Positions 28,918-36,312 of a stretch of 64,000 nucleotides of DNA are shown in pieces. The stretch is from Nocardioides abyssi (GTDB lineage: Bacteria; Actinomycetota; Actinomycetes; Propionibacteriales; Nocardioidaceae), in the NCBI RefSeq assembly GCF_030412915.1, contig NZ_JAUHJR010000006.1:1-64000 (forward strand), written 5' to 3'. A program made the position numbers and the translations under genes. The notes under the pieces were generated by a model, which saw only the letters and a list, made by a program, of their open reading frames with translations, was not told where the DNA came from and did not search any database. The stretch's first letter is position 1; every line of letters starts with the position of its first letter.

Positions 28918-29772
28918 TCAGGACGCCGCGGCTGAGCTGGCGGGCTGCACCGCGCCCCAGCGGAGCGTCGGCTGGTGGTAGGCCTCCGGCCAGGCCAGCG
29001 CCGGCGCTTCCTGCAGCTGGACCATCTCGAGCAGCAGGTCGTCGGGGGAGGCAAAGTCGCCCGGCTCAAGCGGCTCGCTGAGTCGGAGGTACGGCTTGCC
29101 GTCGGCATCGGGATGGGCGGTCATCGACACGACCGGGCAGCCCGCGCCGGCGGCCAGCCGGGCGGCACCGAAGGAGCCGAGTCGGTCCACGCCGAGGAAC
29201 CTGATCGGCGTACGTCCCGGCACATCGCTGGCGATCGCAAGCACGTTGCCGTCGTGCAACGCCTTCAGCATGCCCTTCGCGCCGACGGTGGCGTCGAGGG
29301 GTCGGCCGCCGGAGACAGTGCCGGTGCGGACGTGCTGCTTGAGGAACTCCGGCGCGTCCGGCGCCAGCATCTCCGGAGACACCACGACGAGCAGCGGACG
29401 GTCGGCCCGGCACACCGAAGCGACCGCGCCCTCGTAGTGGCCGTGGTGCAGGAAGCTGATGACCACCCCGCGGCCGCGCTTGCGGGCGGCGACGAGGTGC
29501 TCGACCCCCTCGACCTCCTGGAAGGTGATCAGGTTCGGGTGCCAGCGCAGCTCCGAGCGGAGGATGTCGCGCTCGACGTACCTCTCCGCCGCCCGGTCCA
29601 CCTCGGCAGGCGTGCAGGCACCGCCGAGGAGGAACTCCATCTCGCGGTGCGCCCGCGCGAGGCGGTCCTGGTTCTTGCGGGCGCGGGTGAGGCGGGCGCG
29701 GGTGACGGCCGGCACGGCGGCGTCCGGGATGTGCCGTCGTCCCCACGAGACGGCTGCGGCGAGGGAGCTCAT
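28918..29772 (-). CDS. lysophospholipid acyltransferase-like protein
   Basis: A 284-residue protein with the LPLAT (HtrB/LpxL/PatA-like) pattern: GRGVVISFLHHGHYEGAVA supplies the HX4E acyltransferase motif. ASDVPGRTPIRFLGVDRLGS and GAARLAAGAGCPVVSMTAHP follow in family order. In actinobacteria such enzymes acylate phosphatidylinositol mannosides or similar glycolipids at the membrane; the substrate here is unknown. ATG 29772 is chosen. It is divergent from gpgS with about 100 bases between starts. Confidence 0.78.
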   Translation of the reverse strand: MSSLAAAVSWGRRHIPDAAVPAVTRARLTRARKNQDRLARAHREMEFLLGGACTPAEVDRAAERYVERDILRSELRWHPNLITFQEVEGVEHLVAARKRGRGVVISFLHHGHYEGAVASVCRADRPLLVVVSPEMLAPDAPEFLKQHVRTGTVSGGRPLDATVGAKGMLKALHDGNVLAIASDVPGRTPIRFLGVDRLGSFGAARLAAGAGCPVVSMTAHPDADGKPYLRLSEPLEPGDFASPDDLLLEMVQLQEAPALAWPEAYHQPTLRWGAVQPASSAAAS

Positions 29773-29874
29773 GCGCGGACAGTAGGGGTCCGGCTTGTTA
29801 CTGCGCAGTTCACCTCGTTGTTGGGCGGACGGAGGTGCGGGAACGGTCTCCCACCTGACGACTAGGTTGGCGGC

Positions 29875-30843
29875 ATGGTTGCCGATGCTGCGGACGGCTG
29901 GTTCGCCCGCAACACCTCCCACTGGGACGACTGGTCGCTCGACGAGCTGGTCGCGGCGAAGGGCTCGCAGCGCGTCAGCCTCGTCGTGCCCGCTCGCAAC
30001 GAGGCCGGCACGGTCGGCGACGTCGTCACCCGCGTCCGCGAGGCGCTCGTCGATACGGTCGCGCTGGTCGACGAGGTCGTGGTCATCGACTCCGACTCCA
30101 CCGACGCGACGTACGACGTGGCGAGCGACGCCGGCGCGGTCGTCCACCGCTCCGCCGAGGTGCGGCCCGACCTCGGCTCTCGGCCCGGCAAGGGCGAGGC
30201 GATGTGGAAGTCGCTCTTCGTGACCAGCGGCGACGTCCTCGTCTTCATGGACGCCGACCTGACCGAGTGGGACACCCACTTCGTCCCCGGCCTCCTCGGC
30301 CCGCTGCTCACCCGTCCGGATGTCGCGCTGGTGAAGGGTTTCTACGAACGGCCCGGCGCCGCGGGGCCGTACGACGGCGGGCGGGTGACCGAGCTCGTCG
30401 CCCGGCCGCTCATCGCGCTCGAGCACCCCGAGCTGGCCGGCCTGGTCCAGCCGCTGGCGGGGGAGTGGGCCGTGCGGCGATCGCTCTTCGAGGCGCTGTC
30501 GGTGCCGGTCGGCTACGCCGTCGAGCTGGCTGCGCTCATCGACACCGCCGCGTCGCTCGGCGTCGACGCGATCGCACAGGTCGACCTCGGGCGGCGGGAT
30601 CACTCGCACCAGGCGCTTCTCGACCTCGGCGCGATGGCGACGCAGATCCTGGCGGCGATGGCGTCGCGGCGGGCGACCCCGGCGGGTTTCGAGACGGTCG
30701 CTGCGCGACCTCCTCAACCAGCCGGATCGGTGTCCCGGGGCGAGGTCGTTCTCCGGCAGTACCAGCCCGGCCCCGGCGGCATCACGCCCGTCGACCGAGA
30801 GGTGCTTACGTTCGAGCGTCCGCCCGCGAGGTCCGTGGCATGA
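29875..30843 (+). CDS. gpgS: glucosyl-3-phosphoglycerate synthase
   Basis: A GT-A fold (GT81) enzyme that transfers glucose from NDP-glucose to 3-phosphoglycerate, the first step to glucosylglycerate and, in mycobacteria, methylglucose lipopolysaccharide. The 322-residue protein shows VSLVVPARNEAGTVGDVV, EVVVIDSDSTDATYDVA, PGKGEAMWKSL, the metal-binding DADLTEWDTHFVPGLLGPLL, and PLAGEWAVRR with QVDLGRRDHSHQ. Codons 270-284 are a family-A repeat (AGFETVAARPPQPAG) inserted in frame near the C-terminus. The stop overlaps the start of the folP-like gene (ATGA), as in the neighbouring pair in M. tuberculosis (recalled). Confidence 0.93.
   Translation: MVADAADGWFARNTSHWDDWSLDELVAAKGSQRVSLVVPARNEAGTVGDVVTRVREALVDTVALVDEVVVIDSDSTDATYDVASDAGAVVHRSAEVRPDLGSRPGKGEAMWKSLFVTSGDVLVFMDADLTEWDTHFVPGLLGPLLTRPDVALVKGFYERPGAAGPYDGGRVTELVARPLIALEHPELAGLVQPLAGEWAVRRSLFEALSVPVGYAVELAALIDTAASLGVDAIAQVDLGRRDHSHQALLDLGAMATQILAAMASRRATPAGFETVAARPPQPAGSVSRGEVVLRQYQPGPGGITPVDREVLTFERPPARSVA
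30682..30726. repeat. family-A repeat inside gpgS, in frame
   Basis: 45 bp from GCGGGTTTCGAGACGGTCGC to CCTCCTCAACCAGCCGGA. It begins and ends on codon boundaries of gpgS and encodes 15 residues without a stop. It is nearly identical to the intergenic copy at 17531-17575. Confidence 0.92.
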
Positions 30844-31703
30844 CCCTGCGACTCGGTCGGCAGGAGTTCGCCGACGACCGGACCCTGATGATGGCGATCG
30901 TCAACCGGACGCCGGACTCCTTCTACGACAAGGGCGCCACCTGGGCGGAGGACAAGGCCTTCGACCGGGTCGCGCAGGTCGTCGACGAGGGCGCCGAGAT
31001 GGTCGACATCGGCGGCATCAAGGCGGCCCCCGGCGAGGAGATCGACGAGGTCGAGGAGAAGCGGCGGGTCGTCGACTTCGTGGCGCGGGTGCGGGCGGCG
31101 TACCCCTCCCTCGTCGTCTCCGTCGACACCTGGCGCGCCTCGGTCGGCGAAGCCGTCTGCCAGGCCGGCGCGGACGTGCTCAACGACGCGTGGGGCGGCG
31201 CCGACCCCGGCCTCGTCGACGTGGCCGCCAAGCACGACGTCGCGCTGATCTGCACGCACACGGGAGGGGCAGTGCCGCGGACGCGTCCCTATCGGGTGGA
31301 GTACGACGACGTGGTCCGCTCCGCGATCGACGACACCGTGGCGTACGCCGAGCGGGCACTCGCCGCGGGAGTCGCGCGGGAGTCGCTGGTGATCGACCCG
31401 GCGCACGACTTCGGCAAGAACACCTTCCACTCCCTCGAGATCACCCGCCGGCTCGACGAGATGGTGGCGACCGGGTGGCCGGTGCTGGTGTCGCTGTCGA
31501 ACAAGGACTTCGTCGGCGAGTCCCTCGACCTGCCCGTCGGCGAACGGCTGACCGGCACGCTCGCCGCGACCGCCGTCTGCGCCCTGGCGGGGGCGCGGAT
31601 CTACCGCGTGCACGAGGTCGTCGAGACCCGTCAGGTGGTCGACATGGTGAACACGATCGCCGGGCGGCGGCTGCCCGCGCGGGCGATCCGGGGGCTCCAG
31701 TGA
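30840..31703 (+). CDS. dihydropteroate synthase-like protein (FolP2 type)
   Basis: A 287-residue TIM-barrel pterin-binding protein. DHPS motifs are present: MAIVNRTPDSFYDKG, MVDIGGIKAAPGEEIDEVEE, VSVDTWRASVGEAV, INDAW-like VLNDAWGG, and VIDPAHDFGKNTFHSLEI. The usual GGxSTRPG becomes GGIKAAPG, as expected for the FolP2 paralogue rather than true FolP. The M. tuberculosis paralogue next to gpgS was reported to lack DHPS activity (recalled), so folate synthesis should not be assumed. Start and stop both overlap neighbours, giving tight coupling. Confidence 0.88.
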   Translation: MTLRLGRQEFADDRTLMMAIVNRTPDSFYDKGATWAEDKAFDRVAQVVDEGAEMVDIGGIKAAPGEEIDEVEEKRRVVDFVARVRAAYPSLVVSVDTWRASVGEAVCQAGADVLNDAWGGADPGLVDVAAKHDVALICTHTGGAVPRTRPYRVEYDDVVRSAIDDTVAYAERALAAGVARESLVIDPAHDFGKNTFHSLEITRRLDEMVATGWPVLVSLSNKDFVGESLDLPVGERLTGTLAATAVCALAGARIYRVHEVVETRQVVDMVNTIAGRRLPARAIRGLQ

Positions 31704-32194
31704 GCTCGGTGACTGGACGGCCGCGGGTCGTGCTGGTCCCGGGCGCGCTGGCGCTGCTGCCGGAGCACGCGTCCTTGACCGATCCGCTCACGGACTTGCG
31801 CGCGGCTGCTGTCGCCGCGGTCCGGTGGCTGGGGCCCGAGGCCGAGGTGGTCGGGGACGCACAAGGGGAGCGGGTCGCCGCTGCGCTGATGGACGCCGCC
31901 GGTGTGCGGCGCGGTGGTGCTGCGGCGTACCTCGTGGTCGGCAACGGCTCGGCCAAGCGGTCCGAGAAGGCGCCGGGTCACCTGGACGAGCGGTCGTTCG
32001 GGTTCGACGACGCGCTCCGTGATGCCCTGGTCGCCGGTGACCTCGCAGGCATGGACTGGTCGCTTGCCGACGACCTGTGGGCGTCGGTCGACGGCCTGCG
32101 ACGCGCGGTGGACCTGATCGGCGGCCCGGCGACGGTGGACTACGACGACGACCCCTACGGCGTGCAGTACTGGGTGATGCGGTGGGGCTCGTGA
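31700..32194 (+). CDS. class III extradiol dioxygenase (LigB)-like protein
   Basis: A 164-residue actinobacterial protein. The pattern YLVVGNGSAKRSEKAPGHLDE, FDDALRDALVAGDLAGMDWSL and TVDYDDDPYGVQYWVMRWGS matches a family related to LigB dioxygenases (family recalled; usual form GDGSA..KAPG..D and YGVGYFVA.W). The metal-binding His residues of true LigB enzymes are largely absent, so catalysis is doubtful. The GTG start overlaps the upstream stop (GTGA), and its stop overlaps the next gene the same way. Confidence 0.65.
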   Translation: MSSVTGRPRVVLVPGALALLPEHASLTDPLTDLRAAAVAAVRWLGPEAEVVGDAQGERVAAALMDAAGVRRGGAAAYLVVGNGSAKRSEKAPGHLDERSFGFDDALRDALVAGDLAGMDWSLADDLWASVDGLRRAVDLIGGPATVDYDDDPYGVQYWVMRWGS

Positions 32195-32856
32195 GGGTTC
32201 TGCTCGGTCCGCGCAACGGCGACCTCGCCGACCTGTACGCCGTGCCCCGGCGCCCGTGGCTGCGGGCCAACATGGTCAGCACCGTCGATGGCTCCGCCAC
32301 CGGCGCGGACGGCCGCAGCGGCTCGATCAACAGCGCCGCCGACCATGAGGTCTTCCGTGTGCTCCGCGCCCAGGCCGACGCGATCGTCGTGGGCGCCGGG
32401 ACGGCCCGGGCCGAGGGCTACGGACCGGCGGACGTGCCGATCGTGCTGGTCACGCGCCGGGCCGACGTGCCGGAGCGCCTCCACGGCCACGAGCCGGGCC
32501 GCGTGCTCGTCGCCACCTGTGCCACCGCTGAGCACCTTGCCGAGGCGCGAACGCTGCTCGGCGAGGAGCACGTGCTCGTCGTGGGCGAGGACGAGGTCGA
32601 CCTCGCCGCCCTCCGCGACACGCTTGTCGGGCGCGGCTTCGAGAGCCTGCTGTCGGAGGGCGGCCCGCACCTGCTCCGGGACCTGCTCGCCGCCGGCCTG
32701 GTCGACGAGCTGTGCGCCACGCTCGTCCCGACCGTGGTCGGCGCAGACGGACCCCGGATGACCGCGGGCCCGCCCGTCGACGTACCGCTCTCGCTCGAGC
32801 TGCTGCTCGAGCACGAGGGCACGCTGCTCGCCCGGTGGTTCGTCGACGGCCCGTGA
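32191..32856 (+). CDS. RibD C-terminal-type pyrimidine/pteridine reductase
   Basis: A 221-residue NADPH-dependent reductase of the RibD_C/dihydrofolate-reductase-like fold. Motifs: RPWLRANMVSTVDGSATGAD, HEVFRVLRAQADAIVVGAGTARAEGYGP, LLSEGGPHLLRDLLAAGLVDELCATLVP. It lacks a deaminase domain, so it is not full RibD; similar stand-alone proteins act on riboflavin- or folate-type pterins. It is the fourth gene in the coupled gpgS run (GTGA overlap), next to a pterin-binding protein, so a pterin substrate is plausible. Confidence 0.85.
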   Translation: MRVLLGPRNGDLADLYAVPRRPWLRANMVSTVDGSATGADGRSGSINSAADHEVFRVLRAQADAIVVGAGTARAEGYGPADVPIVLVTRRADVPERLHGHEPGRVLVATCATAEHLAEARTLLGEEHVLVVGEDEVDLAALRDTLVGRGFESLLSEGGPHLLRDLLAAGLVDELCATLVPTVVGADGPRMTAGPPVDVPLSLELLLEHEGTLLARWFVDGP

Positions 32857-32867
32857 GCGTTCGTCGG

Positions 32868-32963
32868 TCAGACCACCCGACCGACGGCGAGGGCGATGAC
32901 AGCGGCCCAGAGCACGATGCCGAGTCCGATGAGCGAGTAGAAGAGCGTCAGCGAGGTCCCCAT
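32868..32963 (-). CDS. possible 31-residue single-span membrane protein
   Basis: The frame runs from ATG 32963 to TGA at 32868. The peptide starts MGTSLTLFYSLIGLG and is almost entirely hydrophobic (IVLWAAVIALAV) before a short RVV end, a typical one-helix membrane miniprotein. Codon choice is GC-rich like neighbours. No clear Shine-Dalgarno is seen. It is convergent with the reductase gene, 11 bases away. Confidence 0.42.
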   Translation of the reverse strand: MGTSLTLFYSLIGLGIVLWAAVIALAVGRVV

Positions 32964-33108
32964 GGAGTCCGACGCTAGGACGCGAGGGCCAGGAGCGACA
33001 TGGGGCGACCGGGTCATTCGGGGGCAGGAGGAGGACTAGTCACGACCCCAGTGGTCCAGACCGGTCTGGGGTGGCGGGTTCGTCGGGAGCGGCCCGGGTA
33101 AAGGCGGC

Positions 33109-33175
33109 ACGACGCGGCGGTCTCGCGGGCGGCGGCGCTCCCCGCACATGGGAGTCCTCGAGACCGCCGCGTCGT
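33109..33175. terminator. 17-bp perfect inverted repeat between convergent genes
   Basis: Arms at 33109-33125 (ACGACGCGGCGGTCTCG) and 33159-33175 are exact complements with a 33-base loop. The region 32964-33245 otherwise holds no supported gene. The position between convergent transcription units suggests a bidirectional terminator. Confidence 0.6.
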
Positions 33176-33245
33176 CGCGTCCCGGGACGGGAACGGCCCG
33201 TCAGGGCGCTCGGGAGTCAACGCGCCGACAGCGTCGCGCGCGACC

Positions 33246-34757
33246 TCACGGCAAGAGGTTCAGGGGCGAGGAGAGCTCGCCCTGAATGGCCTTGAACTCC
33301 CTGCGGGTCAGCCCGTCGGTGTCGCTGAAGTCGCGCCACACGTCCTTGAGGCCCTGCGCGGCCTCGTCCAGGTCGTCGGCGACGGCACGCATGGCGGTCC
33401 ACACCGCGTTGCCGGCGCTCGCGATGTCCGGCTGCGCGCCGAGGGTCGACCGGCCGACGCTGCCGTGCTGGAAGACACCGGGGTTGTCGACGGCGCGGGC
33501 GAGGTGGGCGGCCGCGTCGCGCACTCGGCTCGCGACCTGCGGCAGGTTGTTCCAGAGCTTGGCCATCTGGAAGCGCTCGATGTTGACCACGAGCCTGCCG
33601 GTCGAGGCCGGCGGCTCGTTGAACGCGAACGGGTCGCTGCCGGCCGGGTGCGCCGCGGCGAGCAGGTCGAGCTGGTCGAAGCAGAGGTACGCCGCCGCCT
33701 GCTCCTCGGCCAGCAGCTCGGCGTTCGCCGTGTCGAGCGCGGAGCTGATGTTCGTGACGACGCCGTCCGGCTTCGCGGCACCGAGCTCGACCTGGGGCGG
33801 CTGCGAGCCGGCGTCGGCGACCTGGCCGGAGAGGACGCCCAGCGCGCCGCCGCCCGCGGCGAGCAGGAACGGCACGGCGGTCCCGGCACTGAACAGGGTC
33901 GCCGCCGCAGCCGCGACCGCGCCGAGGATCGCCAGGGCGACCGCCACGCCGCCGTAGTCGCTGCCCGGCTTGGCCTTCTGCATCGCGTCCAGCGCGGCGT
34001 CGAGGATGGTCAGCACCGCCAGGCGCGACCGCTGGATGGCCAGGGCGTTGCCGAGCGCGGCCTCGGCGATCTTGCCCATCAGGAGCTGGAGGTTCGGCAC
34101 GACGGTGCCGAGCTGCGCGACGTACTTCTCCTTGAAGTAGTCCATCGCCACGCCGTCGAGGTGCGGGGTGGCGTCGTCCAGCTGCTCGGTCAGGATGACG
34201 TACGCCGGGTTGGCGAAGACCGGACGGTCGTCGGCGGACGCCAGCTGGCTGGGCGTGCTGGCGATCTGGTGCATGCCTTCGAGGATCGGTGTCACGACGG
34301 CGTTCACGATGCCTTCCGGGGGCGGCAGGCTCCGCCACCGACGGGAGACCTCCGCGAGGGTCGACCGGTAGTCCTCGAGGTAGCCCGCGGGCACGTCCGG
34401 CTCGACCTTGTCGTCGACCGACACCTCGGGGACGTCGATGCCGAACGCCGCGAGGTCGAAGGGCGGGGTGGCGCCGTTGAGCGGCGACGGGTAGCGGCGC
34501 ACGACGTAGAACGGGAACGAGCCTGCGGCAGCGATCCAGCCGGTCTCGGGGCTGCCGTCCATGATCACGGCGCCGTCGTCGACGAAGCCGGGCACGGCCG
34601 AGAGGGCCTTGTCCCGCATGTGCCAGTACATCGCCGAGTCCATCGCCGCGACGGCGACCTCCTCGACCCGTTCGTCCACCGCTCGGGCGAACTCGTCGTT
34701 CGACACCAGTTGTCCGCCGGCTGCCGCGCCGGAACCCAGTCCCCATGAGTCGCTCAT
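33246..34757 (-). CDS. large alpha-helical protein of unknown function
   Basis: A 503-residue protein without a signal peptide. The N-terminal 200 residues or so are mixed (NDEFARAVDERVEEVAVAAM; GSFPFYVVRRYPSPLNG). The middle has a long Ala-rich hydrophobic stretch (VALAILGAVAAAAATLFSA, then TAVPFLLAAGGGALGVLSG). The C-terminal part is helical with WNNLPQVASRVRDAAAHLAR and VWTAMRAVADDLDEAAQGLK, resembling WXG100/ESX-like helical hairpins. No YxxxD/E secretion motif was found. It could be a membrane-inserting or ESX-type exported protein. ATG 34757 has GAAGA upstream. Confidence 0.6.
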   Translation of the reverse strand: MSDSWGLGSGAAAGGQLVSNDEFARAVDERVEEVAVAAMDSAMYWHMRDKALSAVPGFVDDGAVIMDGSPETGWIAAAGSFPFYVVRRYPSPLNGATPPFDLAAFGIDVPEVSVDDKVEPDVPAGYLEDYRSTLAEVSRRWRSLPPPEGIVNAVVTPILEGMHQIASTPSQLASADDRPVFANPAYVILTEQLDDATPHLDGVAMDYFKEKYVAQLGTVVPNLQLLMGKIAEAALGNALAIQRSRLAVLTILDAALDAMQKAKPGSDYGGVAVALAILGAVAAAAATLFSAGTAVPFLLAAGGGALGVLSGQVADAGSQPPQVELGAAKPDGVVTNISSALDTANAELLAEEQAAAYLCFDQLDLLAAAHPAGSDPFAFNEPPASTGRLVVNIERFQMAKLWNNLPQVASRVRDAAAHLARAVDNPGVFQHGSVGRSTLGAQPDIASAGNAVWTAMRAVADDLDEAAQGLKDVWRDFSDTDGLTRREFKAIQGELSSPLNLLP

Positions 34758-34837
34758 GGCAGGTGTCTTCCGTTCGTGGGCGTGATCCAAACCACGATTA
34801 CGCCGCGTGGTGCCGGCGAGGGGTTGCTGCCCTGCGT

Positions 34838-34928
34838 CGGTCACCGGGTCTCGTCGACGCTCGGTTTCGAGACGGCGCTGACGCGCCTCCTCAACCCACC
34901 GGCTGGCTCGCTGCTCGACCAGCGGGTG
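34838..34928. repeat. composite family-A repeat
   Basis: The order is GTCACCGGGTCTCGTCGACG module, core repeat 34862-34902 (CGGTTTCGAGACGGCGCTGA to CAACCCACCGG), then GGCTCGCTGCTCGACCAGCG. An inverted, nearly identical composite lies at about 37676-37795. Confidence 0.88.
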
Positions 34929-34943
34929 GCGCTGTGCTGGTCC

Positions 34944-35807
34944 TCAGTCGGTCGGAGGGGCGGGCTCGGCGACGGAGAGCAGGACGGCGTCGGGGTAGGT
35001 CTCGCGGAGCTGCTCGAGGTAGTCGACGAGCGCCTCGCGGGTCAGGTCGGTGGTGCCGACGACGATGACCGTGCCGGGCTCGCCGGGCTCGCCCTCCTTC
35101 TCGGCGGCGGTATCGCGCAGGTCGAGCACGAGGTCGAGGGCGGTGCCGTCGGCCTCCTCCGGCACGAGCGCGAGGAGCGTCTCCTCGTCCTCGACGGTCT
35201 CCGGGTCGGTCGGCTCGGCCTCGGTGTCGACCAGGCAGGTCCACTCCCGCTCGAGGGCGTCTGTGCACGGCTCGGCGACCGGCTCCGGCTCGGGGTCCGG
35301 CGTCGGCGTGGGAGTGGGGGTCGGCGTCGGCGTGGGGGTCGGCTGGGGCGACGGCGGGTTCGCAGGCGGGGTCTTCGGCGGGTCGGCCTGCTCGAAGTCG
35401 GCCTCGTCCGGGGCGACGGGGGCCGGCGCCTCCTTGTCGGACTCGAACGCGCTGTCCGACGACGGCGCCGCCGGGGCGGGCGCGCCCGAGGGGGTCGACG
35501 AGTAGTCGGGGGCCGGCACGTACGAGGTGGTCGGCGCGATGAACGGTGCGGAGTACGACGAGGGGAACACCAGCTGCGGCGGCGCTGCGGTCGTCGGAGC
35601 GACGTCCGCGACGACCGGCGGCGGGAAGAGGCCCATCGACGGCGAGACCGGCTCGGCCGAGCCGAAGGTCGGCAGCTCACCGGCCACGGCCGGCGGGACG
35701 AGGACCGGCTCGACGGCGGTGGTGACGGGCACCTCGCCGTCGGCGTACACCACGCCTGCCCCGCAGCCCAGCGTCAGCGCGAGCGCGACGAGCAGACGGG
35801 ACCTCAT
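34944..35807 (-). CDS. proline-rich exported protein with SGNH-like tail
   Basis: A 287-residue protein with an N-terminal signal or anchor (MRSRLLVALALTLGCGAGVV). A long Pro/Ala/Ser-rich region includes a (TP)n tract (PTPTPTPTPTPTP), typical of a wall-spanning linker. The C-terminal 70 residues (ALVDYLEQLRETYPDAVLLSV) resemble the SGNH-like protein at 37905-38597 (AMDTYLDALRETFPDAGLVQV). Catalytic Ser and His blocks are not present, so enzymatic activity is unlikely. The start overlaps the gtrA-like stop (ATGA). Confidence 0.65.
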   Translation of the reverse strand: MRSRLLVALALTLGCGAGVVYADGEVPVTTAVEPVLVPPAVAGELPTFGSAEPVSPSMGLFPPPVVADVAPTTAAPPQLVFPSSYSAPFIAPTTSYVPAPDYSSTPSGAPAPAAPSSDSAFESDKEAPAPVAPDEADFEQADPPKTPPANPPSPQPTPTPTPTPTPTPTPDPEPEPVAEPCTDALEREWTCLVDTEAEPTDPETVEDEETLLALVPEEADGTALDLVLDLRDTAAEKEGEPGEPGTVIVVGTTDLTREALVDYLEQLRETYPDAVLLSVAEPAPPTD

Positions 35808-36283
35808 GTGGTCACCGTACGTCGGTCGTCCTCAGGAGCCGCAACCCCTTCGGCGGGGAACACCCATCGTTGGTAGCCCCAGAAGCGGAAGAGCGTCGCG
35901 AGGGCCACGCCGACGAGGTTCCCCGAGACGTTCTCGGCAACCGTGGAGGTCCAGCCGAGCGCGTAGGAGGTGACCGCCAGCGGCACCAGGTTGACCGCGA
36001 GACCACCGAGGTTGACCAGCACGAACAGCGTGTACGCCGTCGCGAGCTGCAGCCGCTGCCGCTGGTCGAAGACCCACAGCCGGTTGCCGGCGAACGCGAA
36101 GGTCGCCGAGACCACGAAGGCCAGTGTCTTGGAGGTCAGCGGCCCGGTCTCGAGCAGCTGCCGGGCGAGGTTGTAGCAGGCGACGTCGACCAGGAACGCC
36201 AGGCCGCCGACCACCAGGAAGCGGGAGGCGATCCGACCGGTGGGCACGATCGGCGAGGTACCCGACACGCACCCGCGGAACAC
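35804..36283 (-). CDS. GtrA-family membrane protein
   Basis: A polytopic membrane protein of about 150 residues. RFLVVGGLAFLVDVACYNLA at the N-terminus and AFAGNRLWVFDQR followed by VALATLFRFWGYQRWVFP at the end are GtrA signatures (four helices). GtrA proteins are thought to flip lipid-linked sugars or nucleotide sugars across the membrane for wall or O-antigen glycosylation. GTG 36283 is the longest start; GTG 36247 (giving MPTGRIASRF) also fits the family. It is divergent from the MFS gene. Confidence 0.88.
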   Translation of the reverse strand: MFRGCVSGTSPIVPTGRIASRFLVVGGLAFLVDVACYNLARQLLETGPLTSKTLAFVVSATFAFAGNRLWVFDQRQRLQLATAYTLFVLVNLGGLAVNLVPLAVTSYALGWTSTVAENVSGNLVGVALATLFRFWGYQRWVFPAEGVAAPEDDRRTVTT

Positions 36284-36312
36284 ACCGCGCCCCCGCGTGG
36301 TTGAGTCCGGCC

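Noticed and set aside
33014-33220. Short frame on the minus strand in the 32.9-33.2 kb gap
   Set aside because: Arg/Pro-rich composition typical of chance high-GC frames, and it is crossed by the inverted repeat at 33109-33175.
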